Shown here one piece after another: positions 33,967 through 42,946 of a DNA stretch of 64,000 nucleotides (position 1 is the stretch's first letter; each line of letters begins with the position of its first letter). Both the position numbers and the translations under genes were made by a program. The notes beneath the pieces are model-generated. The model made no database searches and was not told the origin of the DNA. It worked only from the letters and a program-made list of their open reading frames with translations. Source of the DNA: UBA2638 sp046293135 (GTDB lineage Bacteria; Pseudomonadota; Alphaproteobacteria; Micavibrionales; Micavibrionaceae); assembly GCA_046293135.1 (NCBI GenBank), contig JBKBPR010000007.1, positions 11,186-75,185 of the forward strand, in the 5' to 3' direction.

Positions 33967-35133
33967 ATGGCCGCGCCGCGTAAAGACATGATTGGTGATA
34001 TGAAGAATAGGGTTTTGCAGGCTCTTGGCGGGATTACAGCGCCGGACAGCCCGCAAGATATCGTGACGTGCGGCATGGTCGAGGATATCCATATCGACCT
34101 GCAGGCGGGGGAGGTTATTTGCCTAATGAAAGTCACGCCGCAGCAAGCCGCTCTGATGGAACCTATCCGTTTAAAGGCTGAAAAAACAATCCGCGCGTTG
34201 GATGATGTTCAAAAATCCATCCGCAAAGTGAGCGTAATCTTAACGGCGGAACGTACAGAGCGTACGCCTCTACCAGCCGAGATGTACGCCTCCCAAAAAA
34301 CAGATAAATCTGACCCGCATGGGCTGAATAAAGTCCCCGTTCTTGATTTACCGATCCGCCATATTATTGCCGTGGCTTCCGGCAAGGGCGGGGTTGGGAA
34401 ATCAACAATTGCCTGTAATTCAGCTGTTTTATTGGCTAAAAATGGCCAAAGCTCTGGGTTGAGGGTTGGGATTTTGGATGCGGATATTTACGGCCCGTCC
34501 CAACCACGCTTGCTTGGCGTGCAGGATAAAAAACCGAGCGTGGGTGAGAATGGGAGACTCGATCCGTTAGATGCGTACGGCATAAAAATCATGTCGATCG
34601 GCTTTATGGTGGAGGAAGAGCGCGCCATGATCTGGCGCGGCCCGATGGTGCAAACGGCGATTATTCAACTTCTGCGTGATGTGAATTGGGGCAGTGCCGA
34701 AACGCCGCTGGATGTCTTGATCGTTGATATGCCGCCCGGTACGGGTGATGCGCAGTTGACTATGGCGCAAAAGGTCAAGCTTTCGGGCGCGGTGATTGTG
34801 TCAACGCCGCAGGATATCGCGCTGATTGATGCGCGTAAGGGGCTTGAAATGTTCAAAAAGACGAATGTGCCAATATTGGGGCTGGTTGAGAATATGAGCA
34901 CGCATATTTGCTCGAAATGCGGGCATGAGGAGCATATTTTCGGTCATGGCGGTGTTGAGAGCGAAGCCCAAAAACTGGGCGTACCGTTTTTGGGCGCAAT
35001 CCCGCTGCATGGCGAAATTCGGATGCGTTCCGATGCCGGACGCCCCGTTGTTCTTGATAGCGACAATGCCTCGCACGTACAGGCGTACGGGCAGATTGCT
35101 AATAAGATTTTTGATTTTATTTCAAATGACTAG
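33967..35133 (+). CDS. mrp: Mrp/ApbC-type iron-sulfur carrier ATPase
   Basis: A 388-residue P-loop NTPase that assembles or carries [4Fe-4S] clusters. An N-terminal MIP18-like domain (1-100) is followed by the deviant Walker A SGKGGVGKST, a switch DADIYGPSQP, DMPPGTGD, and the C-terminal cluster-binding CSKCGHE (CxxC). It is divergent from hflK, with the shared spacer 33803-33966. Confidence 0.94.
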   Translation: MAAPRKDMIGDMKNRVLQALGGITAPDSPQDIVTCGMVEDIHIDLQAGEVICLMKVTPQQAALMEPIRLKAEKTIRALDDVQKSIRKVSVILTAERTERTPLPAEMYASQKTDKSDPHGLNKVPVLDLPIRHIIAVASGKGGVGKSTIACNSAVLLAKNGQSSGLRVGILDADIYGPSQPRLLGVQDKKPSVGENGRLDPLDAYGIKIMSIGFMVEEERAMIWRGPMVQTAIIQLLRDVNWGSAETPLDVLIVDMPPGTGDAQLTMAQKVKLSGAVIVSTPQDIALIDARKGLEMFKKTNVPILGLVENMSTHICSKCGHEEHIFGHGGVESEAQKLGVPFLGAIPLHGEIRMRSDAGRPVVLDSDNASHVQAYGQIANKIFDFISND

Positions 35134-35160
35134 CCAATTTGAGCCAATAAATACAGCGTG

Positions 35161-35691
35161 TTATTTTTTCTTTTCGAGGCGCATGAAACTAAAGGCTGGC
35201 GTCTTTTCGGTTTTGGCGTGATCTTCGCGCCAGATTTCGCTCCACGCATTCCAGTCAAATTCAGGGAAGAGCGTATCGCCCTCGACATCCTCATGAATGA
35301 GGGTGATATCAAGCTCATCAACGAGATTTTTGCTTAAGGCCTCGGCGTAAATTTGCGCCCCGCCATTGATGAAAACCTCGTCCGCGCCGCTATCCTTTGC
35401 AATCGCCCGCGCGCGATCCAAAGCCGCCTCAAGCGACGGGCAAACCACAACACCGTCAGTCGCCGCAAAATCGCTCTGACGGGTGATGATGATATTTGTG
35501 CGCCCCGGCAATGGCCCGCCAACCTCACGATAGAGCGATTCAAGGGTTTTGCGCCCCATAACCAGCGGCTTTCCGAGGGTGCGCGCCTTGTAACGCTTGA
35601 GGTCTTGGGGGATATGCCATGGCAATGTGCCGTTTTTACCGATAATTTGATTTTGAGACATTGCTACAATTAAAGTTGTTTTGCTATTCAT
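35161..35691 (-). CDS. folA: Dihydrofolate reductase
   Basis: A 176-residue enzyme reducing dihydrofolate with NADPH. Typical elements: LIVAMSQNQIIGKNGTLPWH, MGRKTLESL, RTNIIITRQ, the FINGGAQIYAEAL segment and EDVEGDTLFPEF. Start at 35691 (MNSKTT); an ATG 12 nt upstream is possible. In many alphaproteobacteria it directly follows thyA; here an AT-rich methyltransferase gene separates the pair and overlaps the folA start on the other strand. Confidence 0.95.
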   Translation of the reverse strand: MNSKTTLIVAMSQNQIIGKNGTLPWHIPQDLKRYKARTLGKPLVMGRKTLESLYREVGGPLPGRTNIIITRQSDFAATDGVVVCPSLEAALDRARAIAKDSGADEVFINGGAQIYAEALSKNLVDELDITLIHEDVEGDTLFPEFDWNAWSEIWREDHAKTEKTPAFSFMRLEKKK

Positions 35692-35749
35692 TTTTGAGTC
35701 CAAGGATGTTAGTCATCAGATATATTTAATTTATTTGCGGGATTTGCGT

Positions 35750-36463
35750 GTGTTAAATCAAGTTTTAAAGAATTTAGATGATGAATCAAAGATTCTTGAT
35801 TTTGGTTGCCTCTCTTGGACTGTTTACCATGAATCAAAAAAAATTAATAAAAATTTTGTTCATTATGCATGCGATATAATAGAGCCGTCCCTCATTCCTG
35901 CAGATATAAATTTTTTCACGGTCGATGAAGGTGTTGAAAGACTTGATATTGAAGATGATAGCTTTGATTTAATTGTATTATCTCATGTTTTAGAGCATGT
36001 GAGCGCCCCAGTGCCGCTGTTTGAGGAGCTTGTAAGGATTTGTAAACCAGGGGGGCGGATATATGTTGAAACCCCCTCAGATCGCTCTGTGTCAGTAAAA
36101 AGCGATAAATGTGCGCAAAGTCACAGTTTTTATAATTTTTGGGATGACCCGACACATATTAGACCCTACAGCCCTGCGGGGCTTTATAGGCTCGCTATTT
36201 CTTTTTGTATGATACCAGAAGAGGTTAAGTACATTGGTAATTGGCTTGATGTCGCCGTCTATCCTTTTTATGTCTTGCTCTCAATGGTCAGCAATGAGCG
36301 CTTTGAACTCACTGTAGCTATGTGGAAAAGATACAAGTGGGCTTGTTATATGGTTGCCCGTAAACCAGAAAATAAGAATGGCCGTATTCCATATAAGTAT
36401 ATTTCACTTAAAAACGTCAAAAAAGGATATGAAAACGCTTTGAGTTACAGAGAAACACTGTAG
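35750..36463 (+). CDS. SAM-dependent methyltransferase, class I (inserted, AT-rich)
   Basis: A 237-residue methyltransferase of the UbiE/type 11 group: SAM loop ILDFGCLSW, acidic second strand, DDSFDLIVLSHVLEHV as motif IV, and CKPGGRIYVETP. In ordinary members the first loop is D-x-G-x-G; here it reads DFGCLSW, a deviation. The C-terminal part (ISFCMIPEEVKYIGNWLDVAVYPFYVLLSMV) is hydrophobic. The start is uncertain: GTG 35750 or an earlier TTG at 35681. Base composition is clearly more AT-rich than the flanking folA and thyA, and it splits a usual gene pair, pointing to insertion by transfer. Likely substrate is a glycan or small molecule, unknown. Confidence 0.75.
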   Translation: MLNQVLKNLDDESKILDFGCLSWTVYHESKKINKNFVHYACDIIEPSLIPADINFFTVDEGVERLDIEDDSFDLIVLSHVLEHVSAPVPLFEELVRICKPGGRIYVETPSDRSVSVKSDKCAQSHSFYNFWDDPTHIRPYSPAGLYRLAISFCMIPEEVKYIGNWLDVAVYPFYVLLSMVSNERFELTVAMWKRYKWACYMVARKPENKNGRIPYKYISLKNVKKGYENALSYRETL

Positions 36464-36506
36464 TCGTGAGCTATATTATTTGTCGTAAGATAGATATACA
36501 AATCAA

Positions 36507-37301
36507 TTAAACAGCCACGGGGGCTTTGATATGCGGGTGCGCCTGATAACCGACCAGCTCGAAATCCTCGAATTTGAAGTCGAAAATGCTTTTTACATGC
36601 GGGTTTAGGTGCATTTCGGGCAGCGCATATGGCGTGCGCGAGAGCTGCTCGCGCGTTTGCTCCAGATGGTTGGAATATAAATGCGCATCGCCGAACGTAT
36701 GGATAAATTCAACGGGTTTGAGGCCTGTGACCTGCGCTACCATCATCGTCAGCAGCGCGTAAGAGGCGATATTGAACGGCACGCCAAGGAAAATATCGGC
36801 GCTGCGCTGATAAAGCTGGCAGGACAAGCGCCCATCGGCGACATAGAACTGGAAAAACGCGTGGCAGGGCGGAAGCGCCATTTTCGGGATTTCCCCGACA
36901 TTCCACGCCGAAACAATCAGGCGGCGGTCATCTGGGTTGGTCTTGATGCGCACAATAACGCTGGATATCTGGTCAATCGTATTGCCGTCTTTGGTTGGCC
37001 AGCTGCGCCATTGCGCGCCATAAACAGGCCCGAGATTGCCTGACTCATCCGCCCATTCATCCCAGATCGAAACGCCGTTTTCCTTGAGATAGGCGATATT
37101 TGTTTCACCCTTTAAAAACCATAGCAATTCATGGATGATCGAGCGCAAATGGCATTTTTTTGTCGTGACCAGCGGGAAGCCCTCGGCAAGATCAAAGCGC
37201 ATCTGGTAACCGAAAACGCTGAGCGTTCCTGTCCCTGTGCGGTCTTCCTTTTTTACGCCGTTTTCAAGCACATGGCGCATCAGATCGTGATATTGTTTCA
37301 T
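36507..37301 (-). CDS. thyA: Thymidylate synthase ThyA
   Basis: A 264-residue enzyme methylating dUMP to dTMP with methylenetetrahydrofolate. The active-site cysteine is in LPPCHAFFQFYV, the dUMP-binding SCQLYQRSADIFLGVPFNIASYALL segment is complete, and the C-terminus ends APVAV. Length is standard for the short bacterial form. It supplies the folate substrate that folA regenerates. Confidence 0.98.
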   Translation of the reverse strand: MKQYHDLMRHVLENGVKKEDRTGTGTLSVFGYQMRFDLAEGFPLVTTKKCHLRSIIHELLWFLKGETNIAYLKENGVSIWDEWADESGNLGPVYGAQWRSWPTKDGNTIDQISSVIVRIKTNPDDRRLIVSAWNVGEIPKMALPPCHAFFQFYVADGRLSCQLYQRSADIFLGVPFNIASYALLTMMVAQVTGLKPVEFIHTFGDAHLYSNHLEQTREQLSRTPYALPEMHLNPHVKSIFDFKFEDFELVGYQAHPHIKAPVAV

Positions 37302-37449
37302 CTCTAAATTCCCTTTTATTCTTACAATGTAGGGATTCGGCTGCCCGATTCAAGCGCGAGAGAGGTTTCGGCTCAAATAAGCTGTGCGCAAGCGCTGTCC
37401 TTTACTTTTGAACGATAATCCCTTAGAATTGTAGATGCTGGCTTGCCAG

Positions 37450-37780
37450 TTATGACGCTAAACGCTTGTGCGGAATAGACGTCGTGGACCCGGGGGCAGT
37501 ACCCGGCAGGTCCACCATTTTAATGCGGTACGCATTCTTTAACAGGGGTGCGCTTGATTAAGACGGTGGGCCTGAAACAGGATCGACACGCGTAGTAAAG
37601 GTATGTGGCGGCGTTCGGCATGGTATCCGCCGTTATCGGGCTAAATTTATAAATGCAAACGACAATGTTGCATTCGTAGCCGCTAACGATAACCTCGTTG
37701 GTGAAGTTCGCAAAGCCGCCTAATTGGGCACTTTACGATAGCTACTTCAATTCCTGATTGGTAATGCCTTCGGGTGGGGT
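37450..37780 (+). ncRNA. ssrA: Two-piece (circularly permuted) tmRNA
   Basis: The acceptor piece comes first: T arm CCGGG-GGCAGTA-CCCGG, then acceptor strand CAGGTCC, A and encoded CCA (ends 37517). About 50 nt later the coding piece starts at 37568 with GGGCCTG, which pairs with CAGGTCC and gives the G3-U70 pair that alanyl-tRNA synthetase needs. The tag frame runs 37655-37723: it starts ANDNVAFVAANDN, ends VRKAA and then TAA. The order acceptor-spacer-coding is the alphaproteobacterial permutation; the precursor is cut into two RNAs. It rescues stalled ribosomes and tags products for ClpXP, with SspB (54950-55450) as adaptor. Outer limits are approximate. Confidence 0.9.
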
Positions 37781-37815
37781 TGGTTCGTACCTAGCAACAG
37801 AAACGAACCATTTTC
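37781..37815 (+). terminator. Terminator of the tmRNA gene
   Basis: TGGTTCGT (37781-37788) pairs with ACGAACCA (37803-37810), followed by TTTTCT. It ends the tmRNA precursor before the next gene at 37909. Confidence 0.75.
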
Positions 37816-37908
37816 TCTATGTTTTCGTAATTTCCTTCAAACACTTAGGCCTTGCCGTTAACCATTATTTATCGGATTATTACTATAATGAAAGATGGAC
37901 GAGGGAAT

Positions 37909-40797
37909 ATGCGATTGCTCGCACGATTATTAACAGCGTTTTTTGTGTTTTTCATCTCAATTGAGAGTGTTTTTGCCTGCGTAAACCCCGCGGGCGTGCG
38001 CGGTGAGATCATTCACAGTGAAAACGGAAATGTTCCATCTTATTGTGATGGCACAGACTGGATTGCGATGATTGGTGCCGCGCCTGATCCTTTTGCGCTA
38101 ACACAAATTGTTCCTGACGGTTTGATAGGGCATTGGCGAATGGATGAAACCAGTGGAACAACTGCGTTTGATACGAGCGTGAATAACAACCAAGGAACGA
38201 TGGAAAATGGCCTTACAGGGGCGGGCAGCTCTGTCGCAGGTATTGTCGGTGGCGCGCTTGATTTCACGGGAGCAAATGCACGAATCAGGGTTCCGCACAG
38301 TGTTAGTTTGAAGCCATCAGGGAACAGTATGTCCATAGCCTTTTGGATGCGGACAGATGTGGATTGGAATAATGCCCCTAGTAATGTTTGGCGTATTGTG
38401 GATGTTCAATCAGGGGTTAGTAGTAGCGATCCGGGTTTTCAATTATTTGTTAATGGCTTTTTAAATGAAATCTTGGGAATTTACATCGGTGACGGGGCGG
38501 GGAATGACAGGTTCTTTGGTACAGGCGCTTTACAATGGGATGTCGGACGATGGTATCATATTGCATTCACTTATGATGGAAGCACTGTGACGGGGCGGTG
38601 GTACCGAGACGGCGTTCCTTTCGCACCTTCAACACTGGCAGCCTTTACCCCGAATTGGGGAATTAATGACATGCTGATCGGGGCGGGGTATTTCAATGAC
38701 TACCTTGATGGTGCAATGGATGATTTGCGCATTTATGATCGTGCGTTAAGCCCCGCAGAAGTACAGACCATTTATGATGCCCGCGATGACAATATTAGTT
38801 ATGACGGTATTCGTTACAATGAAAATTTCCGAGTGCCGGAATTTTTTGACGGCAATAACTTTGTCTCACTGGTCAGTGAGTGGCCGAATATTACAGGTGG
38901 GCTTGTCGGGCATTGGAAAATGGACGAGACAGGCGGAACTATAGCTGTAGATAGTAGCGGCAACAACAATGATGGTGTTTTGTTGTCCGGTATGAATGCC
39001 GCGACCGCTACGTCAGCAGGTGCGGTAGGGCGCTCATTCGACTATAATTTTAATGCTGGTCATTATGTCCGCGTTAACTCTTCAGCATCAATTAATGATG
39101 TGTTGGACGGCGGTGGTACGTTATCTGCTTGGATAAATCCAAGAACTGCGGGTGAATTTGATGACGGGGCAATTTTTAGAAAAACGACCAACGATGGCAC
39201 GCATCCCGATGGTTATACTTTAAGATTTGCAGATTCGGCGCGCCGCTTAATGTTCAGAAAGGCTTGGGCCACAGGGCGTAAGGAATGGCGAACAAATGCA
39301 GGTATTCTCGCAAATGAGTGGACTCACGTAGCCGTTGTCTTTAATTCAGACTCTGATGCGAATGAACCGGAATTTTATGTGAATGGACAATCGGTCCCTT
39401 TTACATTATGGGTTGATCTCGGTGGGGGTGCTTCGGTCAGTGATGCTGGAGTTAACCTTATGGTTGGCGGTACCACTTATGACGGGCGTATAGATGATGC
39501 GCGTGTTTATAACCGTGCTTTATCATCATATGAAATTCAGATCCTCTATCAGATGGGTGCGCGAGTTGGCTCAACGACTTCCTTGCCGCAAGATTGTCCG
39601 AATATCGGCGATGCATGCGATGACGGTACAGTCTATGTAGGGTTGTCGCCTGATGGAAACATCCCAATGTTTGTGCCTTCTCAAAATGCTCCGGTGCTTT
39701 TGACTTGGAATCAGCAGGCTGAACATACAAATCACACCAATACCACCGCAACAAATGATAATAATGGAGCAAGCAATACCAATTTAATTATTTCGACGGA
39801 TGCTGACTCTAGTGTGGCCGGTTTTCAAATTCATAGTGCGGCTCAATATTGTCGCTCTTTGAATATGCACGGGGCGAATGATTATTATTTGCCAGCTTAT
39901 AATGAATTAATGCTTGTCTATGATGCCAATCAGTTTGTGCCAAATTTGTTGCCGGGTTTTTATTGGAGTTCAACTCAACAAAATATATCTTCTGCGAGGC
40001 AAATAGACTTGGTTACAGGCGATACCAATTCACTTGGAGCGAAGAATGGCGCTTTTAGAGTGCGCTGTGTTCGTAAAGGTCCTGCGCCGCGTTGTGAAAA
40101 TCCGTATGGGATTGAAGGTGAAATGATCTTTAATGATGATCATGATGTTGTGCAATATTGTGATGGTGCACGTTGGATTGCGATTGGAAAAATAATAGCA
40201 GTGTCTCCGCCACCACCGCCGCCGCCGCCGCCGCCACCACCTCCTCCTCCAGAAGACCCTATATGTGACGGAACACAGCCTATAGGGACAACATGTTCCG
40301 ATGGCACGATTTATGCAGGGCTTTCACCTGACGGCAACGTACCGATGTATACAACGCCGAATGATACAGCTGTGGTCGCTTGGAATGATGGCAATAGCTC
40401 CGGTAACACAACGACATCCCAAACAAACCAAAACACAGGAAGTGATAATACGAATGCTTTGATTGGGATTGATTCCAATAGTAATATTGGCGGCATTCAA
40501 CCGCACAGAGCAGCGCAACATTGTGCAGATATCGTTGCATTAGGTCATGATGATTGGTATTTACCTGCTCGAAATGAGCTTAACCTACTGTATGTGAATC
40601 TGGCCCGCGATGGCGGCGGTGATGTTACCCCTGGAAATACTTTTGGTTTCAATAGAACAGGCGCAGATCCGGATGGGTGGTATTGGTCTTCTTCAGAAGC
40701 CAGCACTAATCGAGCGTGGGTTCAAGTTTTTAGTGATGGATCACAATACGAGGATGAAAAGTATTTTCCGAGCGCCATACGTTGTGTTCGTCGATAG
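37909..40797 (+). CDS. Large secreted LamG / Lcl_C (DUF1566) surface protein
   Basis: A 962-residue secreted protein. Signal peptide MRLLARLLTAFFVFF…VFA. Two LamG-like concanavalin folds follow: GLIGHWRMDETSGTTAFD with DDLRIYDRALSPAEV, then GLVGHWKMDETGG with DDARVYNRALSSYEI. Two Lcl_C domains (about 565-720 and 785-962; ANDYYLPAYNELML and DDWYLPARNELNLL, each with FYWSS/WYWSS and a final RCVR) are separated by a run of about 16 prolines near 766. A CDG-x-x-W-I-A cell-surface motif occurs twice. LamG domains bind glycans or proteins, so an adhesin is plausible. I start at 37909, after GAGGGA. A second, smaller Lcl_C protein is at 58642-59420. Confidence 0.85.
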   Translation: MRLLARLLTAFFVFFISIESVFACVNPAGVRGEIIHSENGNVPSYCDGTDWIAMIGAAPDPFALTQIVPDGLIGHWRMDETSGTTAFDTSVNNNQGTMENGLTGAGSSVAGIVGGALDFTGANARIRVPHSVSLKPSGNSMSIAFWMRTDVDWNNAPSNVWRIVDVQSGVSSSDPGFQLFVNGFLNEILGIYIGDGAGNDRFFGTGALQWDVGRWYHIAFTYDGSTVTGRWYRDGVPFAPSTLAAFTPNWGINDMLIGAGYFNDYLDGAMDDLRIYDRALSPAEVQTIYDARDDNISYDGIRYNENFRVPEFFDGNNFVSLVSEWPNITGGLVGHWKMDETGGTIAVDSSGNNNDGVLLSGMNAATATSAGAVGRSFDYNFNAGHYVRVNSSASINDVLDGGGTLSAWINPRTAGEFDDGAIFRKTTNDGTHPDGYTLRFADSARRLMFRKAWATGRKEWRTNAGILANEWTHVAVVFNSDSDANEPEFYVNGQSVPFTLWVDLGGGASVSDAGVNLMVGGTTYDGRIDDARVYNRALSSYEIQILYQMGARVGSTTSLPQDCPNIGDACDDGTVYVGLSPDGNIPMFVPSQNAPVLLTWNQQAEHTNHTNTTATNDNNGASNTNLIISTDADSSVAGFQIHSAAQYCRSLNMHGANDYYLPAYNELMLVYDANQFVPNLLPGFYWSSTQQNISSARQIDLVTGDTNSLGAKNGAFRVRCVRKGPAPRCENPYGIEGEMIFNDDHDVVQYCDGARWIAIGKIIAVSPPPPPPPPPPPPPPPEDPICDGTQPIGTTCSDGTIYAGLSPDGNVPMYTTPNDTAVVAWNDGNSSGNTTTSQTNQNTGSDNTNALIGIDSNSNIGGIQPHRAAQHCADIVALGHDDWYLPARNELNLLYVNLARDGGGDVTPGNTFGFNRTGADPDGWYWSSSEASTNRAWVQVFSDGSQYEDEKYFPSAIRCVRR

Positions 40798-40816
40798 CTT
40801 TGGTCTTTAAAATTAT

Positions 40817-41311
40817 TTATTTATGAACAAAGCCCCATACCTCATAGGGTTGGCCGAATGCGCCGATATGATGGTTCCAGAAACGTATCCGCGACCAGTC
40901 ATTATTCGCCGAGGCATCCTCCGCCCGCATGCGCTCATAAACATAGCGGCGGGTGTTGCGATCACTGCCCCAATTGCTGTGGGCGACATCAATATGCCGC
41001 GCACCTACCACGCGCTTTACCACGGCAACATGGCCATGCGTCATTTGCGGTGTGCGCGCCAGTACAACCACTGACCCACGCTTTGGCGTTTGTGACCTTT
41101 GGTAGCGCGGGTCTTGCGCCGCTTGCCCCCACCAAGTATGGGCATCGCCATAAAGCTCTATCCCTGAAACCTGCCGCGCATAGGGGACGCATTGGATCGG
41201 TTCGGATGATTTAAATCCCTTGGCATTGGGCGTTGAGAACCGCCCGCCACCACATGCGGATAAAGCAAATAAACAAATAACGGTGAGGGTGAAGCGAAAT
41301 TTTGAGTGCAT
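40817..41311 (-). CDS. CHAP-domain lipoprotein (peptidoglycan amidase/peptidase-like)
   Basis: A 164-residue lipoprotein: lipobox LFALSAC, then a CHAP domain with the catalytic Cys in CVPYARQ and His in THGHVAVV, plus the structural WWGQAAQ. CHAP proteins cleave peptidoglycan cross-links or amide bonds. The gene is convergent with the LamG protein gene, leaving only a 19-nt gap. A role in remodelling the wall is likely; its substrate cannot be told. Confidence 0.87.
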   Translation of the reverse strand: MHSKFRFTLTVICLFALSACGGGRFSTPNAKGFKSSEPIQCVPYARQVSGIELYGDAHTWWGQAAQDPRYQRSQTPKRGSVVVLARTPQMTHGHVAVVKRVVGARHIDVAHSNWGSDRNTRRYVYERMRAEDASANNDWSRIRFWNHHIGAFGQPYEVWGFVHK

Positions 41312-41503
41312 GATTTTTTGATCTGTTTTGAAATAAGGGAGGGTATCAAAGATTTATAAAATATTTTATGTCGGTTTTGCTTGCGCTTCAAAGAAATTTC
41401 CGAAAAAATGTAACACAAGGCTTTTTCGATACTTCGTTTGAAGTACCTTTCTTATATTCAAATCGCTCGTCCTGAGTGAGAAAAAACCCTCAAGGAGACT
41501 GAA

Positions 41504-42232
41504 ATGATACATATGTTTTGTTCCGACAAAAAATTCAAATTGAGCGGCGCGGTATTTTTATCCGCCTTGCTGTTGGCTGTTCCGTTTGGCGCTCCTGCGG
41601 CGAATGCTGCGGGCGGAGCTTATATCGTTGATGATACAAGCCTGATTGACCCCGGCTCTTGTCAGGTTGAAGCATGGGCAGGTATCGGAGGGAGTTCATC
41701 GCACCGCGCAGCTATCGCGCCTGGCTGTACATTCGCCGCATTCCCGTATGCCGAGCCGAGCATCACATTTGAGCGTGAGCGCATCAAAAGAAACTCAACG
41801 AGCTATGCAACCCCTGAATTGAAAACGCGTATTCTGCCTAAAGAAGAATACGGCCTTGGTTTCGGCGCGGCGATTGGCACGCGTTATAATCTCAGTGACA
41901 GCCGCACTGACCGCACGAATATCAAGGGTCTGTTCTCGCTGGATGCTTCAGACCGCACAACATTCAACGCCAATCTGGGTTACGAGCGTCATCACAGACG
42001 CCGTGATAATGATGCGACATGGGGCGTCGGCGCGGATATCGGGGTGTATGAGAATACAGATATGATTGTGGAAGTATTCGGTAGTTCAAGCGATCATCAG
42101 AAAACCGGCTTTCAGGCGGGGCTGCGTCCAAGCTTTATGAACGGCAATGTTAATCTTGATGTTATCGCCGGCCGCAATGTCACTGAGGGTTCGACAAGCT
42201 GGTTTACTGTCGGCACGCGCGTCGGTTTTTGA
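41504..42232 (+). CDS. Outer-membrane beta-barrel protein (242 aa)
   Basis: Signal peptide ending AANAAGG, then alternating strands consistent with a small barrel, ending in Phe (TRVGF) as outer-membrane proteins do for BamA recognition. No specific family recognised. Ribosome site AAGGAG lies 6 nt before the ATG. A bidirectional terminator follows (42255-42286). Confidence 0.75.
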   Translation: MIHMFCSDKKFKLSGAVFLSALLLAVPFGAPAANAAGGAYIVDDTSLIDPGSCQVEAWAGIGGSSSHRAAIAPGCTFAAFPYAEPSITFERERIKRNSTSYATPELKTRILPKEEYGLGFGAAIGTRYNLSDSRTDRTNIKGLFSLDASDRTTFNANLGYERHHRRRDNDATWGVGADIGVYENTDMIVEVFGSSSDHQKTGFQAGLRPSFMNGNVNLDVIAGRNVTEGSTSWFTVGTRVGF

Positions 42233-42254
42233 TTAAATCCTTTTATCAAACAAC

Positions 42255-42286
42255 AAAAAAGCCTGATTGAAAAATCAGGCTTTTTT
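42255..42286. terminator. Bidirectional intrinsic terminator
   Basis: AAAAAAGCCTGATT pairs with AATCAGGCTTTTTT around loop GAAA. It serves the barrel gene on the plus strand and the basic protein gene (42326-42856) on the minus strand. Confidence 0.92.
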
Positions 42287-42325
42287 AATGGGTGTGTGAA
42301 TACTTAGCCCTGTAAAAAATTTAAT

Positions 42326-42856
42326 TTAACGATTATCGCGGCGGGCTTGCGAGTTTTTCATGAATTGCGACACACGGCCTTTTTCCGCTCCGCTGGCAAG
42401 CTCCTGACGCTTGTTATTTGGTATCGAGCGCATGCCCTTTGACTTGCGTAGATGCCCCGGCTGCGGCACGAACGGGCTGAGCTGCTTGTTTTCCTTTTTG
42501 GCAGCCAAAGCGCGTTGCGCCGCCTCGATATGGGCTTGCCTTTTGTCCTCGGCCTGTAAACGGGTCAAACGGCGATTGATGCGCTTGAGAGCCGCTGCAA
42601 AAATCTGCTTTTTGAAGGTTTGCGAGCTGTTGTCCTTCGCAGGCTGCGCGCCTCTTGGTTCGGCCTTACCGCGCTGCTCGCGGCGCTGTTGGCGCGCAAG
42701 ATCACGTGATTTGTTTCTCAATTCGCGGATACGCTTGGCCGTGTCCATCAGCTCATCAGCAGAGAGTTTATCAATTTCCGGATAATGCGACTTTTCAACC
42801 AGTGCAAATTCATCCTTGGTCAAAGCGCGTTTTTCGGTTGCAATGCTTACACTCAT
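42326..42856 (-). CDS. Hypothetical basic protein (176 aa)
   Basis: Not recognised. Highly charged and helix-prone, with many Lys/Arg and Gln (RNKSRDLARQQRREQR; RLTRLQAEDKRQAHIEAAQRALAAKK) and no membrane segment. Possibly a nucleic-acid-associated or coiled-coil protein. It stands alone between two terminators and the usher-like gene. Confidence 0.65.
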   Translation of the reverse strand: MSVSIATEKRALTKDEFALVEKSHYPEIDKLSADELMDTAKRIRELRNKSRDLARQQRREQRGKAEPRGAQPAKDNSSQTFKKQIFAAALKRINRRLTRLQAEDKRQAHIEAAQRALAAKKENKQLSPFVPQPGHLRKSKGMRSIPNNKRQELASGAEKGRVSQFMKNSQARRDNR

Positions 42857-42946
42857 AAGCTGAACTCCTTCTTATCTTTCGATTATATTTTACGTTTCAT
42901 TTCAGATGAAAAGAAGATAGCACAGTTTTCGCAATTGGAAACCGCT

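Noticed and set aside
39458..39772. Antisense ORFs inside the LamG gene
   Set aside because: The sense frame has signal peptide, domains and ribosome site; the antisense frames show no recognisable protein.
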